Below the pieces are notes generated by a model. It saw nothing but the letters and a program-made list of their open reading frames with translations. It was not told where the DNA came from and made no database searches. Both the position numbers and the translations under genes were made by a program. Shown here one piece after another: positions 43,479 through 51,816 of a DNA stretch of 64,000 bases (within the stretch, counting starts at the first letter, position 1; the number at the start of each line of letters is the position of its first letter). This DNA is from Methylobacteriaceae bacterium. GTDB lineage: Bacteria > Pseudomonadota > Alphaproteobacteria > Rhizobiales > Beijerinckiaceae. Where the stretch lies: contig JACKJC010000005.1 of NCBI GenBank assembly GCA_020638195.1, forward strand, positions 310,001 to 374,000. The letters are read 5' to 3'.

Positions 43479-44066
43479 CTACATCTTGCCTTCGTTCGTC
43501 ATCGACATGACCTCGGCCACGCGCCCCTTGCTGACGAGACACCGCCACTTCGCATGCTGCGGGCCAACGCCGATGTAAACGGCGGTGTTGGCCTCGGAAG
43601 TTTCGGTTCCCGTCAGCAGCACGACGTCGGGATTGTTGGTCTTGGCGTTGACGGCCTGCAGACAGGCCTGTTCGTCCGGAGTCGGCATTGCCTTGCTGAC
43701 GGTCTGCGCGGGCGTGGCGGCGGGAGCGCCCGCAGGCGTCGCCGAAGTGGTCGCTGCCTTTCCGCAATCTGCCGCTGCGGTCTCCTGAACGGTCTTGTAT
43801 CGACCCTGTGATGTCACGACCCGAACGCAGGCGCCCGCCGGATGCCACCAGTAGGTGGTCAGCCCCCGCGTGCGCGCCGACGAATAGCCGCGCTTTTGCA
43901 GTTCCATTTCACCGGAGCTGCCGCGCGCATCGACGAGATCTGCGACGCTCGGCGCGCTTTTGGCGGGCGGCGGCGCGGATGACGTCGGCGGAGCGGACGA
44001 ATTGCATCCTGCCACGCCGCTGGCGAGGCCGCACGCGATCATCGCACCGAATAGACGCTGGTACAT
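43479..44066 (-). CDS. Hypothetical lipoprotein
   Basis: The 195-residue product begins MYQRLFGAMIACGLASGVAGC: a lipoprotein signal with lipobox VAGC, so Cys21 should be lipidated. After a Ser/Pro/Ala linker come a tryptophan-containing segment (TTYWWHPAGACVRVV), an Ala/Thr linker and a C-terminal region (NPDVVLLTGTETSEANTAV) with several cysteines (ACVRVV, AADCGKAA, QACLQAV, KWRCLVS) that could pair. ATG at 44066 follows GGGGGA. I do not recognise the family. It ends convergent with the flavin oxidoreductase gene. Confidence 0.65.
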   Translation of the reverse strand: MYQRLFGAMIACGLASGVAGCNSSAPPTSSAPPPAKSAPSVADLVDARGSSGEMELQKRGYSSARTRGLTTYWWHPAGACVRVVTSQGRYKTVQETAAADCGKAATTSATPAGAPAATPAQTVSKAMPTPDEQACLQAVNAKTNNPDVVLLTGTETSEANTAVYIGVGPQHAKWRCLVSKGRVAEVMSMTNEGKM

Positions 44067-44518
44067 TGGTCTTTCCCCCTTTGCCTGAAAATCGTGAATG
44101 GCGCGCTGGCCCGCGCCGTCGGCGCGCCGCTGGGCGCATCGGGCCGACCTGATGTTTGATGATTTCGCGGTCCACCGCCTCGCGACGTCCACCGCAGGGG
44201 CGTCGGGAAGCATTTCGCGCGTCATCGACCAGTCATCTGTCATCGACAGCCTCTCTGGATCGGCGCTGATGAAGAGCCGACCGCTAGCTTTCGATGGCGC
44301 ATACAGCCTGGCGCTGACCGCTCGCCCCATTCGGCGACGAGACTAGGCGAAATTTCGCGCGCGTCGAGAGAATTTTGACTGATGCGCCGCATACACATGT
44401 CGCCTGCGGTCACGATACGGCTTGCAAGTGAGCGCACGCGATGCCGCGCCCGAGTTTCGTGCATAAGAGTACGCCGGGCGCGAGGCCCGGCGTTTTAGCA
44501 GCCTGCGAGGTGGTTGCC
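44067..44518. other. Intergenic stretch upstream of the lipoprotein gene
   Basis: This gap of about 450 bases lies between the lipoprotein and carotenoid-oxygenase genes, both on the minus strand. Short frames on either strand look like chance translations with arginine-rich, low-complexity products. It contains the perfect 12-base palindrome GCGAAATTTCGC at 44347-44358, a hairpin at 44470-44492, and probably the promoter of the lipoprotein gene, which I could not place. Confidence 0.5.
44470..44492. terminator. Hairpin downstream of the carotenoid oxygenase gene
   Basis: ACGCCGGGC and GCCCGGCGT form a perfect nine-base stem with a five-base loop, with TTTT following on the plus strand and AAAA preceding it. 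It lies 27 bases past the stop of the minus-strand carotenoid oxygenase. The T-run favours plus-strand termination, so the direction is ambiguous. Confidence 0.5.
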
Positions 44519-45943
44519 TCAGCCACGCGCGACCCAGTTGCCATGAAAGCCCGGAGGCACGCGATGTGGAATTTTCACGCGCGCGATGGGCGCGTCCGAA
44601 AATTTCATCGCATCGATGATGACGAGTTCCGTCGTCTCGTCGTTCATGTCGACGACGAGGCCGACCATCCAGCCCTCCCCCTCGGGCGCATCGGCGCCGC
44701 GCGGCACGAAAACGAACTCGCCGGGATGGCGATGCGCGCCAAAATCGTGGTTCTCGCGCGCGCCGGTTTCGAGGTCGTGCTTGTAGAGTTTCGTGTTGGA
44801 GATCGCGAAATCGCCATCCGGCAGCGCCATCGTGTAGGCATAGCGATAGGGCTGCCCGAAAAAGCGTTCGTCGGGCCGCGGGAATTCCTGCGGCGTCGGA
44901 TCGATCGTGCGGACGTCGATCGTCTTGGCTTTCGGATCGATCGTCCAGCGTTGCAGGCCGAGGCTGCGGCCGTTCGGCCCGCCCGTCTCTTCCGCGAACA
45001 TCGTCTCGTAGACGCAGGAATCGAGCACGACCTTGCCGCTGGCGTCGTCATAGGCGTTGGCGACGTGGAAAATGTAGACCGGCGCGCAGTCGATCCAAAC
45101 GATGTCCCCGGCGGCGCCGTTGCGCGGCAGCAGGCCGACGCGCGCCTTGTGCTCGGGATTCCAGCGATAGGGGAACTTGTGTCCGCCCATCATGGCCTTC
45201 ATCGAGAAGGTCACAGGCAGATCGAGAATGATCGCGTAGCGCTGCGTGATCGCGCAATCATGGATCGAGGGGCCGTGCTCCACCTTGATTGGCAGTTCAC
45301 GGACGACCTTGCCCTCGGCGGAGACGACGACGTGCCGGATCGTCGTCATGTTCGGCCCCTCGTAGCAGATGCCGTGGAACTCGCCGGTCAGCGGATCGAG
45401 ATGGGGATGTGCGGTGAAACTGCCGTTCAGCGTGTCGCCGAAACGCTCGTAGGCCTGATCTTCGAGCGTATCGCTGAGGGACACGGGATAGCTGCCGGCC
45501 TCCACCAGCGCCCATGTGCGCCCGGCGATGCCGACGACATTCGTGTTGACGGTATCGAAGACATGACGCGGACCGGGCGCCGCGGGCAGGCCGGTGGCGG
45601 CGGCCACCGCGTTCGAGCGGATCCAGCGGTTTCGGTACCAAAGCGCCTTACCGTCCTCGAGCGCCAGTCCATGGACCATGCCGTCGCCGGAGAACCAGTG
45701 GTAGCCCTTCGAATCGGGCTTGGCGGGGTTCGGCCCGATGCGCAGGTAACGCCCGTCGAGTTCGCGCGGAATGGCGCCGATCACCTCGAGTTCGTCGAGC
45801 GTGAGTTCCTGCTTCATCGGCTCGTGGATCGCGGAGAGATAGGCGTTCGCCTGGTCGGGCAGGCGCGCGCGGTTGAAGTTGGCGACAGCCTCCACGCCCT
45901 TGCCGACGGCGTCGCGGATCAGGTTCTCGACGATGTTGGTCAT
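44519..45943 (-). CDS. Carotenoid oxygenase (RPE65/CCD family)
   Basis: The 474-residue protein has the four histidine iron ligands of the family in the right order: TAHPHLDP, EHGPSIHDCAIT, YIFHVANAYDD and, near the end, GFHGNW. DGRYLRIGPNP and WFSGDGMVHGLALEDG also match. Family members cleave carotenoids, apocarotenoids, stilbenes or lignostilbene, often in a cytoplasmic form as here (no signal). It is divergent from a TetR-type gene with a 56-bp gap that holds a promoter, suggesting direct control by that regulator. Confidence 0.92.
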   Translation of the reverse strand: MTNIVENLIRDAVGKGVEAVANFNRARLPDQANAYLSAIHEPMKQELTLDELEVIGAIPRELDGRYLRIGPNPAKPDSKGYHWFSGDGMVHGLALEDGKALWYRNRWIRSNAVAAATGLPAAPGPRHVFDTVNTNVVGIAGRTWALVEAGSYPVSLSDTLEDQAYERFGDTLNGSFTAHPHLDPLTGEFHGICYEGPNMTTIRHVVVSAEGKVVRELPIKVEHGPSIHDCAITQRYAIILDLPVTFSMKAMMGGHKFPYRWNPEHKARVGLLPRNGAAGDIVWIDCAPVYIFHVANAYDDASGKVVLDSCVYETMFAEETGGPNGRSLGLQRWTIDPKAKTIDVRTIDPTPQEFPRPDERFFGQPYRYAYTMALPDGDFAISNTKLYKHDLETGARENHDFGAHRHPGEFVFVPRGADAPEGEGWMVGLVVDMNDETTELVIIDAMKFSDAPIARVKIPHRVPPGFHGNWVARG

Positions 45944-45956
45944 GATGTCCTCCCCA

Positions 45957-46000
45957 ATGTTGATGGCATTAACATACGCAAGATGGTAACAGTGTCAACA
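45957..46000 (-). promoter_or_regulatory. Carotenoid oxygenase promoter and possible TetR operator
   Basis: On the minus strand, TTGACA at 45993-45998 and TATGTT at 45971-45976 are 16 bases apart, near consensus. The region is an imperfect inverted repeat: TGTTGA at 45957-45962 mirrors TCAACA at 45995-46000, and inner bases partly match (about 11 of 17). A regulator binding there would cover the promoter and the start of its own gene. Confidence 0.5.
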
Positions 46001-46563
46001 TGAAAAAACCGACGGTTGAGCAACCGAGCTATCACCACGGCGATCTGCGCGCGGCGCTGGTTGCCGAAGGCATGCGGCAATTGGGCGGGGAGGGCGCGGG
46101 CGACCTGTCCTTGCGCGGCGTCGCGCGGGCCGTAGGCGTCAGCGCCACCGCCGTTTACCGGCATTTTCCGGACAAGGACGCACTCCTCTCGGCGATCGCG
46201 GAGGAGGGGTTCAGGCTGCTGGGGCAGGCGCAGCGCGCGGCCTTTGGCGCGGCGCGCGGAGCCGGCGGGCGCGCCTTTCAGGCGTCGGGCTCGGCCTATG
46301 TGCGATTCGCGCTCGCCAATCCCGCGTTGTTCCGACTGATGTTCGCGCGTCCAACGGCCGCTTCGCGTCAGTCGGACGCCGCAGCCTTCCTGCGCGAGAA
46401 TTCAGCGATCAGCGCGCCACCAGGCGTCGACCGGGAATTGTTCGCGCTGCAGGCGTGGTCGCTGGTGCATGGCCTCGCCATGCTGATGCTCGACGGGCTG
46501 GCGCCCGCCGAGGACATGCTCATCGAGGGCGTGCTCAGCGCGACGCTCGGCCCGGATTGCTGA
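46000..46563 (+). CDS. TetR-family transcriptional regulator
   Basis: The 187-residue protein has an N-terminal helix-turn-helix (YHHGDLRAALVAEGMRQL then LSLRGVARAVGVSATAVYRHFPDKDALL), the normal TetR DNA-binding pattern, and a helical C-terminal domain with WSLVHGLAMLMLDG of the WHG subgroup (TetR_C_33-like). It probably represses the divergent carotenoid oxygenase and itself in response to a small lipophilic ligand, which is unknown. The ATG at 46000 lies directly in the inverted repeat and has no ribosome-binding site, so it may be translated from a very short leader. Confidence 0.87.
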   Translation: MKKPTVEQPSYHHGDLRAALVAEGMRQLGGEGAGDLSLRGVARAVGVSATAVYRHFPDKDALLSAIAEEGFRLLGQAQRAAFGAARGAGGRAFQASGSAYVRFALANPALFRLMFARPTAASRQSDAAAFLRENSAISAPPGVDRELFALQAWSLVHGLAMLMLDGLAPAEDMLIEGVLSATLGPDC

Positions 46564-46603
46564 GCGACGGCCGCGCCGAACAAGCCGGCGCGACCGATTG
46601 AGA

Positions 46604-49498
46604 TCAGTTGCCGGTGATCGAGGCCTTGGCGCGCTGCCACCAGCCGCCCTTCTTGGGCGCGTTGGGGTCGGCCTCGGTGATCACGCGGCCGATGTCGGCG
46701 CGCGGCTGCTCGATCGCGCGCGGCGGCTGCGACGCGGCCTCGGGCGCGGCTTCCGCCGGCTGCTCGGCGACTGGCGCGGGCGCCGGAGCCGGGGGCTCCA
46801 CGGCCTCGACCTCTTCGACGGGCGCTTCGGCCTCAGCGGGCTCGACCAGCTTCAGCTCCGGCTGCGCCGGCGCAATCGGCTCGACTTCGAGCGCCTCGGG
46901 AGCGACGCCATCCATTGCGGCGGGCTGTGCGGCCTCCTCGGCGCCGGGCGCATGGAACGGCTCGGGGCGATCGGAATTTTCGCGCGCCCAGAAGCCAGAA
47001 CCGGAACGTTCCGCTGGCGGCTCCGCCGACAGGAAATCGCCATTCGCTTCCGCGACGATCGCCAGCCCCTCGTCCGAGGGCTGCGGGGCGTCGGCGGCAA
47101 TGCCGCCGCCTTCGCGCTCGCCGCCGCGACCGCGCCGACGACGCCGGCGCCGCCGACGGCGTTGACCGTCTTCGCCGTCCTCGCCGCGGTCTTCGCGGGC
47201 GGTGCGATCTCTACGGCTTTCGCCTTCGCCTTCGTCCTCGCCATCCCCGTCGATATCGCCTTCGGCCTCGGCCGCCTCGTCGGCGTCCTCGTCCTCGATC
47301 GCATCGTCGATCTCGTCGGCCTCGTCATCGGCCGCCAGCAGTTCGGGATCGATCCGCACGGGCTCGGGCGTGCCGGTCGCCGGCTCGCCGCGCTCCAGCG
47401 CGTGATAGGTCGAGCCCGTCAACGAGTCGTCGGCCATGACGTAGATTTCGACGCCGAAGCGGCGCTCGATCTCGCGCAGGTGCGAACGCTTCTGGTTGAG
47501 AATGTAGAGCGCGACATTGCTGCGCGTCTTCACGATGATGTTGTGCGAGGCGCTCTTGATCAGCGCTTCCTCGAGCACGCGCAGCACATGCAGCGCAATC
47601 GAGGAGGTCGAGCGCACCGTGCCCGCGCCCGCGCAATGCGGGCAGGCGACGGTCGAGCCTTCCAGCACGCCGGTGCGGATGCGCTGGCGCGACATTTCCA
47701 GCAGGCCGAAATGCGAGATGCGGCCGACCTGGATGCGCGCGCGATCGTTCTTCAGCGCGTCCTTGAGGCGACGCTCCACCGCGCGATTGTTGCGCGGCTC
47801 TTCCATGTCGATGAAGTCGACGACGATGAGGCCTGCCAGATCGCGCAGGCGCAGTTGGCGAGCGACCTCGTCGGCGGCCTCCAGATTGGTGCGCAGCGCC
47901 GTGTCCTCGATATTGTGCTCGCGCGTCGAGCGGCCCGAGTTCACGTCGATCGCGACCAGCGCTTCGGTCTGGTTGATGACGAGATAGCCGCCGGACTTCA
48001 ACGTCACCTGCGGCGAGAACATGGCGTCGAGTTGCGTCTCCACGCCCGACTTCACGAACACGCCCTGCGGCTCGCGCCACATGCGCACGTTGCGCGCGTG
48101 GCTCGGCATCAGCAGCCGCATGAAGTCCTTGGCTTCGCGGAAGCCTGTTTCGCCGGAGACGACGATTTCGTCGACCTCCTTGTTGTAGAGGTCGCGGATG
48201 GCGCGCTTGATCAGCGAACCCTCCTCGTAGACGAGCATCGGCGCCGACGAGCGCAGCGTCGTTTCGCGCACCGTCTCCCACATGCGCATCAGATATTCGA
48301 AGTCGCGGCGCACTTCCTGCCGGGTGCGCGAGGCGCCCGCCGTACGCAGGATCACGCCCATGCCGTCCGGCACGTCGAGATCCTGTGCGATCGTCTTGAG
48401 GCGCTTGCGGTCGCCCGCGTCGGTGATCTTGCGCGAAATGCCGCCGCCACGCGCGGTATTCGGCATCAGCACGGAATAGCGGCCGGCGAGCGACAGATAG
48501 GTCGTCAGCGCCGCGCCCTTGTTGCCGCGCTCTTCCTTCACGACCTGGACCAGCAGCACCTGCCGGCGCTTGATCACTTCCTGAATCTTGTATTGCCGGC
48601 GCAGCCTCGGCTGACGTCGCGGCATTTCCTCCATCGCGTCGCCGCCGATCTGCTCGACGTGTTCTTCCTCGTCCTCTTCCTCGTCGTCGGAGGATTCGTC
48701 GTCGCGTTCCTCGATCCGGCGCGCCTTCACTTCGTGATCAGGCGTTTCCCCGGCTTCCCCGGAGTCCGGAGCGGCGTCGCTTTCGGAAATCGTGGCGTAG
48801 CCCTGCTCGTCGACCGCGAGCGTATGCGCGCCTTCCTCCGTTCCGGGCTGGTCGGCTTCCACCGGCGCGGTCTGTTCCGAGGGCTGCTCGGTCAGGATTT
48901 CCCGAGGCTCGGCAGCCGCCTCCGCCTCGACGGCGGCGACGACGACCGCTTCAGTCTCGGCGACCGGCTGGGAATCGGCGTTCGCTTCGACCGGGGGCAT
49001 TTCGCTCGCGACCGGCTCGGAGGCGTCAGGCGCGATTTCCGCGTTCTCGTCGTCGGACGAGGCTTCGACCGGCGCGGCCTCGTCGCCGTTCAGCGGCGCG
49101 GCCTCGGAAATCTGCTCGTCGGCGTTCGACTGACGACGCGCCTCGCTGTCGCGGCCGCGACGGCGGCGGCTGCGGCGGGGACGCTGCTGCTCTTCCTCCT
49201 CCTCGGCGTGCGAGGCGGCTTCTTCCTCGATCAGCGCCTGACGATCCGCGACCGGGATCTGATAATAGTCGGGGTGGATTTCGGAGAAGGCGAGAAAGCC
49301 GTGCCGGTTGCCGCCGTAGTCGACGAAGGCGGCCTGCAGGGACGGTTCGACCCTGGTGACCTTGGCGAGATAGATATTGCCGCGCAGCGGCTTCTTGGAG
49401 GCGGATTCGAAATCGAATTCTTCGACGCGATTACCTCTGAGCACCACCACCCGGGTTTCTTCCGGATGGGATGCGTCGATCAGCATTTTGTTGGCCAT
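46604..49498 (-). CDS. rne: Ribonuclease E
   Basis: The 964-residue protein starts MANKMLIDASHPEETRVVVLRGNRVEEFD and has an S1 domain split by a long acidic and arginine-rich insertion (about residues 95-290), typical of rhizobial RNase E. The DNase-I-like catalytic part includes LIVVDFIDMEEPRNNRAVE (metal-binding aspartate) and the zinc-link CPHCAGAG near residue 617. The C-terminal region after about 700 is Glu/Ala/Pro-rich, disordered, and would hold the degradosome sites. It starts mRNA decay and rRNA processing. ATG at 49498 follows AAAGAG. Confidence 0.95.
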   Translation of the reverse strand: MANKMLIDASHPEETRVVVLRGNRVEEFDFESASKKPLRGNIYLAKVTRVEPSLQAAFVDYGGNRHGFLAFSEIHPDYYQIPVADRQALIEEEAASHAEEEEEQQRPRRSRRRRGRDSEARRQSNADEQISEAAPLNGDEAAPVEASSDDENAEIAPDASEPVASEMPPVEANADSQPVAETEAVVVAAVEAEAAAEPREILTEQPSEQTAPVEADQPGTEEGAHTLAVDEQGYATISESDAAPDSGEAGETPDHEVKARRIEERDDESSDDEEEDEEEHVEQIGGDAMEEMPRRQPRLRRQYKIQEVIKRRQVLLVQVVKEERGNKGAALTTYLSLAGRYSVLMPNTARGGGISRKITDAGDRKRLKTIAQDLDVPDGMGVILRTAGASRTRQEVRRDFEYLMRMWETVRETTLRSSAPMLVYEEGSLIKRAIRDLYNKEVDEIVVSGETGFREAKDFMRLLMPSHARNVRMWREPQGVFVKSGVETQLDAMFSPQVTLKSGGYLVINQTEALVAIDVNSGRSTREHNIEDTALRTNLEAADEVARQLRLRDLAGLIVVDFIDMEEPRNNRAVERRLKDALKNDRARIQVGRISHFGLLEMSRQRIRTGVLEGSTVACPHCAGAGTVRSTSSIALHVLRVLEEALIKSASHNIIVKTRSNVALYILNQKRSHLREIERRFGVEIYVMADDSLTGSTYHALERGEPATGTPEPVRIDPELLAADDEADEIDDAIEDEDADEAAEAEGDIDGDGEDEGEGESRRDRTAREDRGEDGEDGQRRRRRRRRRRGRGGEREGGGIAADAPQPSDEGLAIVAEANGDFLSAEPPAERSGSGFWARENSDRPEPFHAPGAEEAAQPAAMDGVAPEALEVEPIAPAQPELKLVEPAEAEAPVEEVEAVEPPAPAPAPVAEQPAEAAPEAASQPPRAIEQPRADIGRVITEADPNAPKKGGWWQRAKASITGN

Positions 49499-50240
49499 TG
49501 CAGACTCTTTGGCGCGTTCCGCCGGGCGGCGCCGCACGTCCTGCTGGGCCCGAGTGCGGCCGAGGCGGGAGTGCGCGGCTCCGCTGTGGAGCTGTCACGC
49601 GCGATGTTCGAGGATGAGGAGAGGTTGAAGACATGGGCCGGCGCGCGCTGTCGGGCGCGGCGACGGTTCCGGAAGAAAAGTGGAACAGACCCGGTCGAGC
49701 GCTTGCCGCAGCGGCGGCAGGCACCTTGATCCGCGCAACGCCAGCGACCGCTGGGGCCGCTTTGATCGACGGATATGAGATGCCAGCGTTCACTTCAGGT
49801 CTCTCGGCCTCGCGAGAGGCCTGACAAAATTTGACCGACAGCGCGATACGCCGCGATCGACGAAGCCCTGAGCCTCGCGACCGAACGAAGCCCAGGCGAC
49901 GCTCGATGCTTCAGGCAGTGGGAAAACCCATCCATCCCCGGCGCTTCCCTAGGGAGGCGCGACGCGCGGAATGGACACTCGATACATAAGCGATCAACCG
50001 GGCCCTTGGCAAGTTTCATGCTGGACCTGTTGCTGCTTTGCTACAGTTTGTCCACAATTGCGGCGATCTGGTTACGCATCATTAACCCTCGCGCCCCTAT
50101 TCCTTACAAGAGCGTTACGGCCAGCATGGGCGCGCCGAGGGGAGGCGCGTCAAGACCGACAAGCGGGGTCGCGTTTTGCAATGGGCGGCTTTCGCCTTGC
50201 GCAGGCGCGGTTCCTTCAGGATCCGACGGCGAGCGATCGA
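49499..50240. other. Divergent leader region of rne and the amidase gene
   Basis: This gap of about 740 bases holds no supported gene; short frames on both strands have chance-like composition. On the minus strand, TTGCCA at 50007-50012 and TATGTA at 49983-49988, 18 bases apart, make a possible rne promoter, which would give a leader of about 480 bases. A small stem-loop GGCCTC/GAGGCC lies at 49806-49821. Long 5' leaders that feed back on RNase E level are known in E. coli; the same here is inference. Confidence 0.4.
49983..50012 (-). promoter_or_regulatory. Candidate rne promoter
   Basis: TTGCCA (minus strand, 50007-50012) and TATGTA (49983-49988) are separated by 18 bases. It matches sigma-70 elements only moderately and is listed as a candidate for the rne gene starting at 49498. 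Confidence 0.3.
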
Positions 50241-51560
50241 ATGGGCCTTGGGCGCCTCCGGACATACATTCTCACCTGCGCCGCGCTGACCGCGCCGATG
50301 CTGATGGCCGCGACCCCGCTTCAGGCGACAGGCCTGATCGGCGCGCGCAACGCGGCGCGGGAGATCGCCGCCGGCGTGGCCGTCACCGCCGCCAGCGTCG
50401 AGCGCTCGGCCGCCAGCGCCAAATTCGTCTTCGATCTCAATCGCCCGCTTGCGGTCGAGGCCTATGTCCTGGCCGATCCCGATCGCGTGGTCGTGGAACT
50501 GCCGGAAACCTCTTTCCTCATCGATCCCGCGGTCGGCCGGGAGGTCGCGGGTCGCAAGAAGGGCGAAGCGCCCGCGCTCGTCTCGGGCTTCCGATTCGGG
50601 CAGTTCGCGCGCGGGCGGTCGCGAATCGTTTTCGACCTCTCGGGGCCCGCGCGGATCGTGAAGGCGGTCGCCGAACCGACGGCGTCCGGCGGCGCAGCGC
50701 GGCTCGTCGTCGAACTCGCGCAGACCCAGCCGGAAAATTTCCGCGCCGCCGCGCGCGCCGCGCGTGCGGCTCAGCTTCAGAAGGCGCCGGCCCGCGAGGA
50801 GCCGGCGACGTCGACCGAAGCGGCGGCAAGGCCTCTTGTCGTGATCGACGCCGGCCATGGCGGCGTCGACATGGGCGCGGTTGGCGCGAAATCGGTCTAC
50901 GAGAAGGATATCGTCCTGGACGTGGCGCGCCGCCTCGCCTCGAAGCTCGGGGCTGGCGACAGGGTGCGGACGCTCCTCACGCGCGATTCCGACGAATTCG
51001 TTCCGCTCGGGGATCGCGTCAAGATCGCGCGCAAGGCCAATGCGGCGCTGTTCGTCTCGATTCACGCCGACATGCTGAACGAGGCGTCTGTCCACGGCGC
51101 GACCGTCTATACCGTGTCCGACCGCGCGTCCGATGCCGAAGCCGCGCGCGTCGCCGCCGCCGAGAACGCGGCCGACAAGGCGGGCGGCATGGCCGAATCC
51201 GAAGAAATCGGGGACGTGCACGACATCCTGTTCGACCTGACCCGCCGCGAGACGCGCGCGATCGGCCATCAATTCGCGACCAGCCTGATCGATTTCTGGA
51301 AGGCGGCCGGCGATCTCAACAAGAATCCGATCCGCTCCGCGGGCTTCGTGGTGCTCAAGGCGCCGGACGTGCCTTCGGTGCTCCTCGAACTCGGGTATCT
51401 CTCGAACGAACGCGACCTGGCCAAGCTCGGCTCTGAACAGTGGCGTCAGACGGCCGCCGATCGCGTGGCGCAGGCTATCGAGCGATATTTCGCGCGCCGG
51501 ACGGCTGGCGTGGAGCGCATTGCGCCCGAGCGCAGTGCGGAACTGGCGATCGTCCGATAG
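50241..51560 (+). CDS. N-acetylmuramoyl-L-alanine amidase with AMIN domain (AmiC-like)
   Basis: The 439-residue product has a Sec-type leader, an AMIN domain at about residues 50-165 (KFVFDLNRPLAVEAYVLADP, RIVFDLSGPARIV) that targets the septum, and a zinc amidase_3 domain from about residue 200 with IDAGHGGVDMGAVG, YEKDIVLDVARRL, FVSIHADMLN and VLLELGYLSNERD. It cleaves the bond between MurNAc and the stem peptide in the periplasm at division. ATG at 50241 is chosen; an ATG 60 bases earlier is possible. It precedes the PBP1A gene as in other Rhizobiales. Confidence 0.93.
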   Translation: MGLGRLRTYILTCAALTAPMLMAATPLQATGLIGARNAAREIAAGVAVTAASVERSAASAKFVFDLNRPLAVEAYVLADPDRVVVELPETSFLIDPAVGREVAGRKKGEAPALVSGFRFGQFARGRSRIVFDLSGPARIVKAVAEPTASGGAARLVVELAQTQPENFRAAARAARAAQLQKAPAREEPATSTEAAARPLVVIDAGHGGVDMGAVGAKSVYEKDIVLDVARRLASKLGAGDRVRTLLTRDSDEFVPLGDRVKIARKANAALFVSIHADMLNEASVHGATVYTVSDRASDAEAARVAAAENAADKAGGMAESEEIGDVHDILFDLTRRETRAIGHQFATSLIDFWKAAGDLNKNPIRSAGFVVLKAPDVPSVLLELGYLSNERDLAKLGSEQWRQTAADRVAQAIERYFARRTAGVERIAPERSAELAIVR

Positions 51561-51816
51561 GCGCGGCCGCGCGGCGCGTCGCGCGTTGCGCCCTGAATCC
51601 ACCACAAATTGTGCGCATCAAGCGTTCGCGTTTTCGTGTGGATTGGTCGGCGCGTTGCGTATATGGGTGAGCCGCCGGAGCGCAGCGCCTGGTTCGCGGA
51701 TGACGCGGGCCGGTCGGAAGTCGGCCATGGATGACGGGCGTGCACACGTCCTCGACGCCGGGACGACGCGAGAACCGGGGCGTTTGATCAGTGACCATTG
51801 AACAGAGACGATCGAT

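Noticed and set aside
46598..49729. A 1043-codon open frame on the plus strand
   Set aside because: It lies antisense to rne, whose motifs are clear. High GC leaves long open frames on the other strand, and the product has no recognisable domain.
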